A DNA stretch of 64,000 bases. It comes from Kordiimonas sp. SCSIO 12603. GTDB taxonomy: Bacteria > Pseudomonadota > Alphaproteobacteria > Sphingomonadales > Kordiimonadaceae. The DNA is taken from positions 3,463,001-3,527,000 of the forward strand of contig NZ_CP073748.1 of assembly GCF_024398035.1 (NCBI RefSeq). The letters run 5' to 3'. Position numbers and translations under genes: made by a program. A model generated the notes under the pieces. It was given only the letters and a program-made list of their open reading frames with translations, was not told the origin of the DNA and did no database searches. Shown here piece by piece: positions 16,622 to 23,695 of the stretch. Position 1 is the stretch's first letter. Each line of letters begins with the position of its first letter.

Positions 16622-17917
16622 TTAGTTTAAACCAGGTGCCCTTGGAATATTCAGGTAACGGTCCCGAAGCTTGGTTTGGCGTGATACGAGTGGAATTTGC
16701 TCACCCGCGATAAAGACAGCGTCCGGGCTTGTCATCAATTCAAGTGGGTCACCATTCCATACCACAACATCAGCATCTTTGCCTGTTGCCATCGTACCGT
16801 ATGTACCGCTAACACCAAAGATCTCAGCTGGGTTTACAGTCATCGCATCAACGGCAGCTTCCCAAGGAAGCCCCATAGCCACAGCATTACCCGCAGCCTG
16901 CGGCAGCAGGCGTGTGTTTGATGTATCAACTGGTGAGAAGGCAATTTTCACACCCGCAGCATTCAAGCGAGCAGCATTAGCCCCCGTTGAAGCCAGCATA
17001 TCAAAACGAGATGGCAAGTTATCATGCGGATTAAGAACTACAGGGATACTGGCTGCAGCAAGTTTATCAGCTACCATCCAAGCTTCGCGAGCACCCATTA
17101 CAATCACCTTGAAACCAAACATTTCCTTAAGCGCAATTGCCTGTTCAATGTCAGTTACCCGGTGTGCATAAACAACAAGGGATGTATCACCAGCAAAGAG
17201 AGCTGCAAGATTCTTTTCAGCTACGCTTTTCTCTTTGGGCTTTTTATCCTTCTTGTCATCGCCTTCCTTATCTTCTTTTTCTGCTTCATCCTTTGGCTTG
17301 GCATCTTTCAATTTCTTGATAATTGCCGGCCAGAGAACAGAACGACTGCCACCATTTGAACGGGCAGAGCCTTCATCAGCATCCAAATAAATCATCGCCT
17401 GGTTTTTGATGATCATTTCACCTGGTGTATCACCAGCTAGACGAACAACAGCACCTGTGCCAACCCACTGGTCTTTCGCACTGCTGAAGTGAGAAAGTGC
17501 GTGGGTGACCCCTTCAATACGTGTAATTTCAACACGTGTGTTGCGAGGGTTCAGGCCGTACTTGACATCAAGAGCGATACCGTCTTTCGCCTTCGCGGCA
17601 GACGCATCACTGTTATCAGCCCAAGAGCCAACTTCACCCAATCCGATAGAGCCTGATGCAGCCATAAAGCCAGTGGTTACCCATTTACCTGAAGCATCAA
17701 CTGTACGGTAACCTGATGGTACATCACCACCAGAAGCCACTGAAACAATCTTTCCGTCAGACATAAGGATGGTTGCGTTTTCCACTTTGCCTTTACCGCC
17801 ATTTGTATAAGCTGTACCGCCTGTGATAGCGATATCTTCAGCGGAAACTGCGGTGAGAGCCGTGCCGGAGAGCGCAATCGCTGCTGCAGCACCAATGAGA
17901 GATTTCATCATCTTCAT
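16622..17917 (-). CDS. Exported amidohydrolase-family protein lacking the HxH metal motif
   Basis: 431 residues with a signal peptide (ending VSA). The amidohydrolase frame is clear: ITGGTAYTNGGKG, VDASGKWVTTGF, and the closing GTMATGKDADVVVWNGDPLEL. At the place where its operon partner has IDVHSHLG, this protein has MAASGSIG, so the HxH zinc ligands are replaced by SxS. Histidines remain later (YAHRV near 255, NPHDN near 297). A charged Lys/Glu-rich insertion lies near 206-232. It overlaps the upstream amidohydrolase gene by 4 bp (ATGA). It may be a structural partner of that enzyme or have changed chemistry. Confidence 0.8.
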   Translation of the reverse strand: MKMMKSLIGAAAAIALSGTALTAVSAEDIAITGGTAYTNGGKGKVENATILMSDGKIVSVASGGDVPSGYRTVDASGKWVTTGFMAASGSIGLGEVGSWADNSDASAAKAKDGIALDVKYGLNPRNTRVEITRIEGVTHALSHFSSAKDQWVGTGAVVRLAGDTPGEMIIKNQAMIYLDADEGSARSNGGSRSVLWPAIIKKLKDAKPKDEAEKEDKEGDDKKDKKPKEKSVAEKNLAALFAGDTSLVVYAHRVTDIEQAIALKEMFGFKVIVMGAREAWMVADKLAAASIPVVLNPHDNLPSRFDMLASTGANAARLNAAGVKIAFSPVDTSNTRLLPQAAGNAVAMGLPWEAAVDAMTVNPAEIFGVSGTYGTMATGKDADVVVWNGDPLELMTSPDAVFIAGEQIPLVSRQTKLRDRYLNIPRAPGLN

Positions 17918-19356
17918 TTCACGTCTCCTTCACCAGGCATACCCAGTTCAAAATCAGATACTCGGCGTTTGGAAGCATCGCTGCGATCATGCACAACAGC
18001 ACCATCTACAAATGTGATATCTGCCTTCGCATAAACGCTGAATGGATCAGCAGACCAAAGAACAACATCTGCGTTTTTACCAACTTCAAGCGTACCAGTA
18101 ACATTATCAATACCAAGCGACTTAGCAGGGTTTAAAGACAGCCACTGCCATGCATCAGCTTTCGAAATATTCAGACCAACCTTATTACCATCAGCCAGCG
18201 CCTTTGCAGCTTCTTGGTTCAGGCGCTGAATACCGCCAGCATCATCAGAGTGAACAATAGCGCAAGCGCCTGCTTTGTGCATGAAAGGAATATTTTCCCT
18301 GATACCATCGTATGCTTCCATTTTGAAGCCGTACCAATCAGCCCACAAGGCACCGCAAACATTGTTTTCTGCTAAACGGTCTGCAATTTTATAAGCTTCA
18401 ACACCATGCTGGAAACTGGCGATCTGATAATTAAACTCTTTCATCAGATCAAGCATTGTGCCCATGTCGTCAGCGCGGTAGCAGTGCATATGCACTTTAA
18501 TTTCACCGTCGAGTACACCTACAAGTGTTTCCATACGGTGATTACGCTTCGGTGGCAGTACATCTTTACCAGCTTTATAATCACGCTCATACTTATCCCA
18601 TTCGCGCTTATAAGCTTCAGCGTCAGACCATGCCTGACGGTAACCGTGCACGTTACCCATCCGAGTTGACGGGCGTTTGCTTACAGGGTTATTGCCGCGG
18701 CCATAAACACGCTTCGGGTTTTCACCACATGCCATCTTCAGGCCATACGGAGCACCCGGGAATTTCATGTCCTGTGCAACACGGCCCGGTACATTCTTGA
18801 GGGTTACTGAGCGACCACCAATAAGGTTTGCCGACCCCGGTAGAATTTGAAGCGCTGTTACACCACCTGCTGCTGCCCGGCCAAAGCCCGGGTCCTGCGG
18901 CCAAACACTATGCTCGGCCCAAACCCCTGCGGTTACTGGCTCACCGATTTCATTTCCATCAGAATGCGAACCTGTACCCGGGCTTGGATACACACCAAGG
19001 TGGCTGTGTACATCGATAATACCCGGTGTTACCCAGCGGCCATTCGCTTCAATAACACGTGCACCAGCTGGCGCTTCCACAGAGGCACCAATAGCCTTAA
19101 CCTTACCATTTTCCAGCAGGATTGAGCCCCCCTCAATCATGCCGCCTTTACCGTCAAGAATATTCGCGCCAGTAATTAGCGTGGTTTCAGATGGAAGCGG
19201 TGTATAACTGGATGGATATGGATCTTTGTTGATTTCAACGAAAGCACCTTGTTCGGTGGTGCCTTCCGGGCCGCACGCTGCAAGCACTGTCCCAAGCACA
19301 AGCACGCTAGCCGCAGAACGAGCAATAGCGCCCATTCGAACTTTATAATTTTTCAT
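17914..19356 (-). CDS. Amidohydrolase lipoprotein
   Basis: About 480 residues. The start at 19356 is chosen for its GGGAGA ribosome-binding site and because it gives a lipoprotein signal with lipobox LAAC (C28); the open frame extends to 19410. The metal site begins with IDVHSHLG near residue 118 and continues with HMHCYRADD and HSDDAG, where the H and D ligands of the imidazolonepropionase/prolidase-like branch are expected. It ends with LEVGKNADVVLWSADPFSV. Probably a periplasmic peptidase-like or cyclic-amide hydrolase. First gene of a two-gene operon with the downstream degenerate homologue. Confidence 0.85.
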   Translation of the reverse strand: MKNYKVRMGAIARSAASVLVLGTVLAACGPEGTTEQGAFVEINKDPYPSSYTPLPSETTLITGANILDGKGGMIEGGSILLENGKVKAIGASVEAPAGARVIEANGRWVTPGIIDVHSHLGVYPSPGTGSHSDGNEIGEPVTAGVWAEHSVWPQDPGFGRAAAGGVTALQILPGSANLIGGRSVTLKNVPGRVAQDMKFPGAPYGLKMACGENPKRVYGRGNNPVSKRPSTRMGNVHGYRQAWSDAEAYKREWDKYERDYKAGKDVLPPKRNHRMETLVGVLDGEIKVHMHCYRADDMGTMLDLMKEFNYQIASFQHGVEAYKIADRLAENNVCGALWADWYGFKMEAYDGIRENIPFMHKAGACAIVHSDDAGGIQRLNQEAAKALADGNKVGLNISKADAWQWLSLNPAKSLGIDNVTGTLEVGKNADVVLWSADPFSVYAKADITFVDGAVVHDRSDASKRRVSDFELGMPGEGDVK

Positions 19357-19543
19357 GTTGGTCTCCCTATGTCTGCCATGTGTCTGACAGATCAGGCGAA
19401 ACCCTAACAAGCAAAACAGTATGTGTCACTATAGCACTGGTACAACTTACGTTTAATAGTTTGCGAGCAATTCTATACTTATACGTTTACTAATCAATCG
19501 ATAATTGATAATACTATGTCATCAACAATTAATAGGTGTAAAA

Positions 19544-19741
19544 ATGAAAAAAACATCCACTGATAAACGTCAATCAATTGAGAAACTTACTTCCAATGAA
19601 ATTGATTCTGTAAATGGAGGACTTCTCTGGTGCCCGCTCATATGGGCAGATTCATTAGGCCCCAATGGTAGTTTCTACGGCACAGCGGTAGAGCGACATA
19701 GAGCAGCTGGCGGTACATACGCCTCATGGAAAAATGGCTAA
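19544..19741 (+). CDS. Small peptide precursor with double-glycine leader (bacteriocin- or signal-like)
   Basis: 65 residues starting at the ATG at 19544 (AGGTG upstream). Residues 15-26, LTSNEIDSVNGG, fit the double-glycine leader consensus at all positions: L-12, S/T-11, E-8, hydrophobic -7 and -4, G-2, G-1. Cleavage after G26 would release a 39-residue core starting LLWCPLIWADSLG, with one Cys (C30), three Trp and a glycine-rich tail (RAAGGTYASWKNG). Double-glycine leaders are cut by C39-peptidase ABC exporters. No such exporter is in the window; the neighbour is a POT importer on the opposite strand. A strong terminator follows the stop, so this is an independent short transcript. Function (bacteriocin, signal, RiPP) is inference. 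Confidence 0.65.
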   Translation: MKKTSTDKRQSIEKLTSNEIDSVNGGLLWCPLIWADSLGPNGSFYGTAVERHRAAGGTYASWKNG

Positions 19742-19772
19742 AAAAACGGCGAGGGAAACCTCGCCGTTTTTT
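19741..19772. terminator. Intrinsic terminator after the peptide gene
   Basis: AAAAAACGGCGAGG / CCTCGCCGTTTTTT with a GAAA tetraloop, overlapping the last base of the stop codon. T-runs on both strands make it bidirectional, also serving the convergent POT gene. Confidence 0.9.
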
Positions 19773-19790
19773 CTTTCGTAAACACTTACA

Positions 19791-21542
19791 CTAGTGAACG
19801 CCGTGCATTCTTTTCCGCATGATTGGTGTTAGTACAAGGATAAATATACCAACCCCAACGCTGAGAAGACCAATATCGGTATAAACGCTGATTACAGCCC
19901 CAATATCCAACGTGCCTGAATCACCGCCGTGTTCACCGCTGCCTGTCAACGAGCTAATCCAACCTGCAACGTAATTACCAAGAGCTGTAAACAGGAACCA
20001 TGTACCCATCATCATACCAACGATACTTGGTACACTCAGTTTTGTAACCATTGATAACCCAACCGGACTCAAACAAAGCTCAGCAAGTGTTAGCGATAGA
20101 TAGATAAATACAAGCCATAGGAAACTCTTATCAGTGCCACTTTCCATGCCTAGGCCCCATGCAAATACGATATAACCAAGCCCGATAAGCAACATTGAAA
20201 TACCGAATTTACCAGGCGTTGATGGCTCAACAGATTTACGTGCTAATGCAACCCATAGCCATGCCATTACCGGTGCTAAAAGCACGATAAAGAGCGGGTT
20301 CAGAAGCTGTACTTGAGAGGCACGGAAACTAAAACCAATAACATCCAAATTAAACTGCTGGTCAGCAAGAAGTGTTAGCGAAGCAGCCTGCTGTTCAAAT
20401 AGAGCCCAAAATACTGACTGAATAGCAATCAAGAATGCTGCTACAAAGAGGCGATCTCGTGCTTCTGCCTCACATTTCATAAAGGCATAAGCAACGATGA
20501 TAGCTATCATCACAAAACCAGAAGCACCAAGTAGAGTACCTACAAAACTTTGATACTGAATAAGCAGCCAGCTAAGTACAACAAGACCAAGGCCAAATAC
20601 ATAAATTGCCCATTCTTTGTTCAAACCAATCGGCGAACGTTCCTTAAGCACCTCTGGGCGCGGTGGTTCAGCACGGCCATCAAGAAGTTTCTGTCCCCAT
20701 AGGAATACAAACAGGCCAAACAGCATACCAATACCTGCCAGACCAAAACCATAGTTCCAGCCATATACTTCACCAACATAGCCGACGAGCGCAGTAGAGA
20801 AAAGCGAACCTAGGTTAATACCCATGTAGAAGATAGAAAACCCACCATCACGTCGTGGATCGTTCGGGCCGTATAATGCACCAACGATTGTTGAAATATT
20901 TGCTTTCAGAAAGCCAACACCAGTAATGATAAGTGCTAAAGAAAAGAAGAAAATATTCAGATATTCATTGTGCTGAACGATACGAGTATCAAAGCTACCG
21001 TTTGCATACTCCTTCATTGTACCTTGCGCAGCATCGAGGCCAACGAGCTTCACGCCAGTTGTCTGGCCCTCAGTATTCTTGACTTTCTCAACTTTAAAAT
21101 TCGATCCATTAATAGCGACAACTTCAAATTCCGAGCTATTATCGCCTGCAATTGCTTGCTGATAGGAAACCTGATATTCCGCGCCATCAAATGCATAATA
21201 CCGCTCGGCACGTGGGCCGTGCAGCGCCATCAAACTATGGCCCGCCACCAGTAATATCGCGCCATATGTAACGGCCTTACGGCTACCCAGATAACGGTCA
21301 GCAAAATAGCCACCAAGGATCGGCATCATATAAACAAGGCCCGCATAAGCCCCGTAGATTAGGCTAGATTTCTCAGTGCTGAAAAGGTGATACTTCACTA
21401 GATAAAGAACAAGAATTGTCCGCATACCGTAGTATGAAAAACGTTCCCACATTTCTGTCAGGAAACAAATACTTAGCCCTATAGGATGTCCTAGCAGCTC
21501 TCGTTGCTGCGACCCTTCGGTCGAAACGTCAACTGTGCTCAC
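19791..21542 (-). CDS. POT/PTR family proton-dependent oligopeptide transporter
   Basis: 583 residues with about 12-14 membrane helices. The family signature EMWERFSYYGMR (residues about 30-41, the ExxERFxYYG motif) and GGYFADRYLGSRK near 77-89 identify a POT-type H+/di-tripeptide symporter. A long insertion between about 115 and 190, rich in polar residues, would form an extracytoplasmic or cytoplasmic loop; such inserts are seen in some Gram-negative POT proteins. Together with the S9 peptidases and amidohydrolases nearby it suggests peptide utilisation. It is preceded by a long gene-free region holding its promoter. Confidence 0.92.
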   Translation of the reverse strand: MSTVDVSTEGSQQRELLGHPIGLSICFLTEMWERFSYYGMRTILVLYLVKYHLFSTEKSSLIYGAYAGLVYMMPILGGYFADRYLGSRKAVTYGAILLVAGHSLMALHGPRAERYYAFDGAEYQVSYQQAIAGDNSSEFEVVAINGSNFKVEKVKNTEGQTTGVKLVGLDAAQGTMKEYANGSFDTRIVQHNEYLNIFFFSLALIITGVGFLKANISTIVGALYGPNDPRRDGGFSIFYMGINLGSLFSTALVGYVGEVYGWNYGFGLAGIGMLFGLFVFLWGQKLLDGRAEPPRPEVLKERSPIGLNKEWAIYVFGLGLVVLSWLLIQYQSFVGTLLGASGFVMIAIIVAYAFMKCEAEARDRLFVAAFLIAIQSVFWALFEQQAASLTLLADQQFNLDVIGFSFRASQVQLLNPLFIVLLAPVMAWLWVALARKSVEPSTPGKFGISMLLIGLGYIVFAWGLGMESGTDKSFLWLVFIYLSLTLAELCLSPVGLSMVTKLSVPSIVGMMMGTWFLFTALGNYVAGWISSLTGSGEHGGDSGTLDIGAVISVYTDIGLLSVGVGIFILVLTPIMRKRMHGVH

Positions 21543-21887
21543 AAACTTACCCCTTGATTATTAATCTGTATTTCTGCGTCTTTCTGCGCAGATAACTCCC
21601 ATGGCTCTTTGCCTTTAAAAAGAGCGCCCGCCACATTTAAGAACATAAAACTGTAAGATTCAGAAGGAAAAAACGATTAATTTTCAGAAAAAATGGCTCA
21701 AAGCCTTGAAAAAGCACTCGTTTACTCCACTGCCCTTCATTCTGATTTCACTCCAATAAGATTTACAACTGTTCAGAAAACCACATGAATCAGCCTACCT
21801 AATGCCTACATTTACTTTCTTTTCATTCGTGCCTTGACTCTATGTGACACTTGTCACATATTTGCGACAAATGAATGTGAGGTCATT
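21543..21887. other. Divergent intergenic region between POT transporter and BlaI-type regulator
   Basis: 345 bp without a gene. Its right end holds the -35-like TTGACT (21834-21839) and a -10-like CATATT (21857-21862) spaced by 17 bp, overlapped by a palindrome (separate entry). The remaining sequence is AT-rich, with no ORF or strong hairpin that I can support; the POT promoter must lie near its left end. Confidence 0.5.
21841..21860. promoter_or_regulatory. 20-bp palindromic operator overlapping the blaI-like promoter
   Basis: TATGTGACACTTGTCACATA has perfect 9-bp arms around CT. It lies between the -35-like TTGACT at 21834-21839 and the start codon at 21888, covering the probable -10. 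A bound protein would block transcription, so autorepression by the adjacent BlaI-type protein is the simplest reading. The core TGTGA-N6-TCACA also equals the CRP consensus, so a Crp-family regulator is a serious alternative. Confidence 0.6.
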
Positions 21888-22262
21888 ATGAAAATTTCCC
21901 CAAGTGAGCTTCCGCTCCTTAAAGCGCTTTGGAGTAAGGGCGAATTGAGTGCTCGTGAAATTCATGAGCAAGTTAGTGTTTCAAAGAGCTGGAGTTTTTC
22001 AACAACCCGCAAAACACTGGAACGTATGGTTGGCAAAGATATGGTCGCTATGAGGGAACTCCATGGTGTGCGGGTTTACACAGCACAAGTAGAAAAAGTA
22101 TCCACACTCGCCAGCATGACCCGTGATTTCATCAGCAGAGTACTGGAAGTAAAAGGCCCCCTACCTGGTTCCATGTTCACTGGCAGTGAAATCCTCGAAC
22201 CAGATGAAATCAAAGAACTTGAAAAACTTATGAAAGACTTTGACGAAAGCGAACAATCATAA
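21888..22262 (+). CDS. BlaI/MecI/CopY family transcriptional repressor
   Basis: 124 residues from the ATG at 21888, chosen for its GAGG ribosome-binding site (the frame is open from 21834). Winged HTH: LPLLKALWSKGELSAREIHE, then WSFSTTRKTLERMVGKDMVAM, as in BlaI/MecI, followed by a C-terminal dimerisation helix region. BlaI proteins repress resistance genes until cleaved after a signal from a BlaR1-type membrane protease. Here the next gene, overlapping at TAATG, encodes an M56 (BlaR1-like) protease, so the pair forms a sensor-repressor unit. A palindromic site covers its promoter. Confidence 0.88.
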   Translation: MKISPSELPLLKALWSKGELSAREIHEQVSVSKSWSFSTTRKTLERMVGKDMVAMRELHGVRVYTAQVEKVSTLASMTRDFISRVLEVKGPLPGSMFTGSEILEPDEIKELEKLMKDFDESEQS

Positions 22263-23596
22263 TGCCTGCTCTTCTGCTTCATATTGTATGGGCGGCAGCA
22301 TTACTTTTGATGCACCGGATTCTGCGCAAACATATTCAAAGCCTTCATGATGACCCCAATGTGGTTTTGGTTCTTATCGCGCTAACGTTTGCCCCGTATT
22401 TAGGGATTTTATTCCCGGAAACGATGCCCATGTTACCAACCAACATTTGGTTGCCAAACCTAGATTACATTGCAAGCACTACAAACTTCAATACGGTTGT
22501 AAGCCTGCCTACATCTGAAAATAATATGGTAGACGCCCTTCAACTTTTGCTTGCCGCAGGGTGCAGTATCAGCCTTCTACGATTTAGCATTAGTTACTTC
22601 AAGCTAGCGCGCATTGCCCACTTTGCAAAAACATCTGATACAGCAGAAGACATCCGCATTTCTGAAAAAAACATACCGCCATATGCTTTTGGCTGGCCAA
22701 CACGAGCCGTAATTTTTCCGAAGGATCTTTTAGAAACAACAACGAAAGAGCAACAAGCTCTTATTATCCGCCATGAACAAATGCATATCCGGAAAAAAGA
22801 TCCCGAGATCGCGACAGCCCTTGCATTATTATCAGCCCTCTTCTGGTTCAATCCATTCTTAAAGAAGTTGATCGTAGCATGGCATAACGCCTGTGAAATC
22901 AGAGCGGATAACTTCGCCCTGAAACGGGCCACGAAAAAAATGCGCAAAGCTTATGCAGAAGCACTGCTTTCAGCTTTGCGCAAGCCAGCAGGAATGGCAC
23001 TGCAATGCCCGCCTGCTTCCTTCTCAAATCACAACTTGTGGAGTAACAAAATGAGAATTGAGACTATTATGAAAGGGATAGGCCCATCTCGCAAGCCAAA
23101 ACGCGATAAAGCCATCCTTCTAGCTTTCCTCTTGGGAGTTCTAGGGGGGTCAGTAACACTGGCAAGTACAGCGCATGCTATTGGACAAATCAATCTTCCC
23201 TTCAGAAATGAACTGGCACCTATTGTAGATGGTTGCAAATCCCAAGCCTATGAAGCAATGCGTGAAGGCAGGGTTCATAAGGGAATTGATATGGCAGCCC
23301 CAATTGGCACGCCTATCTTTGCCCCAGCCAATTCCTACGTTGTGGCAGCAACAGATGTTTACCAAAACAATCCGAAATGGGGCAAAGTAGTAGTGCTTCA
23401 ATCAACCAGCGGCATCACAACACTTTTTGCGCACCTAGATAGCTATGCTGTATCTGTTGGCGACAGAATAGAAGAAGGTGATGTCGTTGCCTTCGTAGGC
23501 AATACCGGCCAATCAACAGGGCCACATGTCCATATTGAAACCTATAAGAACGAAAAACGGGAAGACCCCGGAAAAATATGGCCCAGCCTGAAATAA
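22262..23596 (+). CDS. BlaR1-like M56 membrane protease fused to an M23 (LytM) peptidase domain
   Basis: 444 residues. N-terminal membrane helices (about 1-60 and 90-115) lead into an M56 zinc site HEQMH (171-175) with E212 in CEIRADNFA, as in BlaR1/MecR1. A further helix lies near 283-300. After it, instead of the penicillin-binding sensor of BlaR1, comes an M23 peptidase with all ligands: HKGID (H339, D343), FAHLD (H391) and HVH (H422, H424). M23 enzymes bind or cut peptidoglycan peptides. Sensing of cell-wall fragments or damage, relayed to the BlaI-type repressor, is inference from this architecture. Comparable M23/M56 fusions exist in databases, but I know of no characterised one. Confidence 0.88.
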   Translation: MPALLLHIVWAAALLLMHRILRKHIQSLHDDPNVVLVLIALTFAPYLGILFPETMPMLPTNIWLPNLDYIASTTNFNTVVSLPTSENNMVDALQLLLAAGCSISLLRFSISYFKLARIAHFAKTSDTAEDIRISEKNIPPYAFGWPTRAVIFPKDLLETTTKEQQALIIRHEQMHIRKKDPEIATALALLSALFWFNPFLKKLIVAWHNACEIRADNFALKRATKKMRKAYAEALLSALRKPAGMALQCPPASFSNHNLWSNKMRIETIMKGIGPSRKPKRDKAILLAFLLGVLGGSVTLASTAHAIGQINLPFRNELAPIVDGCKSQAYEAMREGRVHKGIDMAAPIGTPIFAPANSYVVAATDVYQNNPKWGKVVVLQSTSGITTLFAHLDSYAVSVGDRIEEGDVVAFVGNTGQSTGPHVHIETYKNEKREDPGKIWPSLK

Positions 23597-23605
23597 CATA
23601 AGAAT

Positions 23606-23657
23606 TTCCGGCGACAATTAAGGTTATCGCACTCCCTTATATGGTCTGCCGCCGGAA
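23606..23657. terminator. Long stem between convergent genes
   Basis: TTCCGGCG (23606-23613) pairs with CGCCGGAA (23650-23657). A second imperfect stem, TGCCATCTC/GAGGTGGCA, follows up to about 23692. Their location between convergent genes suggests termination, although neither has a long T-run. Confidence 0.45.
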
Positions 23658-23695
23658 TAGATGCCATCTCTCACCCTACTGGGAGGTGGCATTGT

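Noticed and set aside
23606-23692. Nested stems as a possible structured RNA
   Set aside because: Located exactly between two convergent 3' ends, where transcription termination is the simpler explanation.
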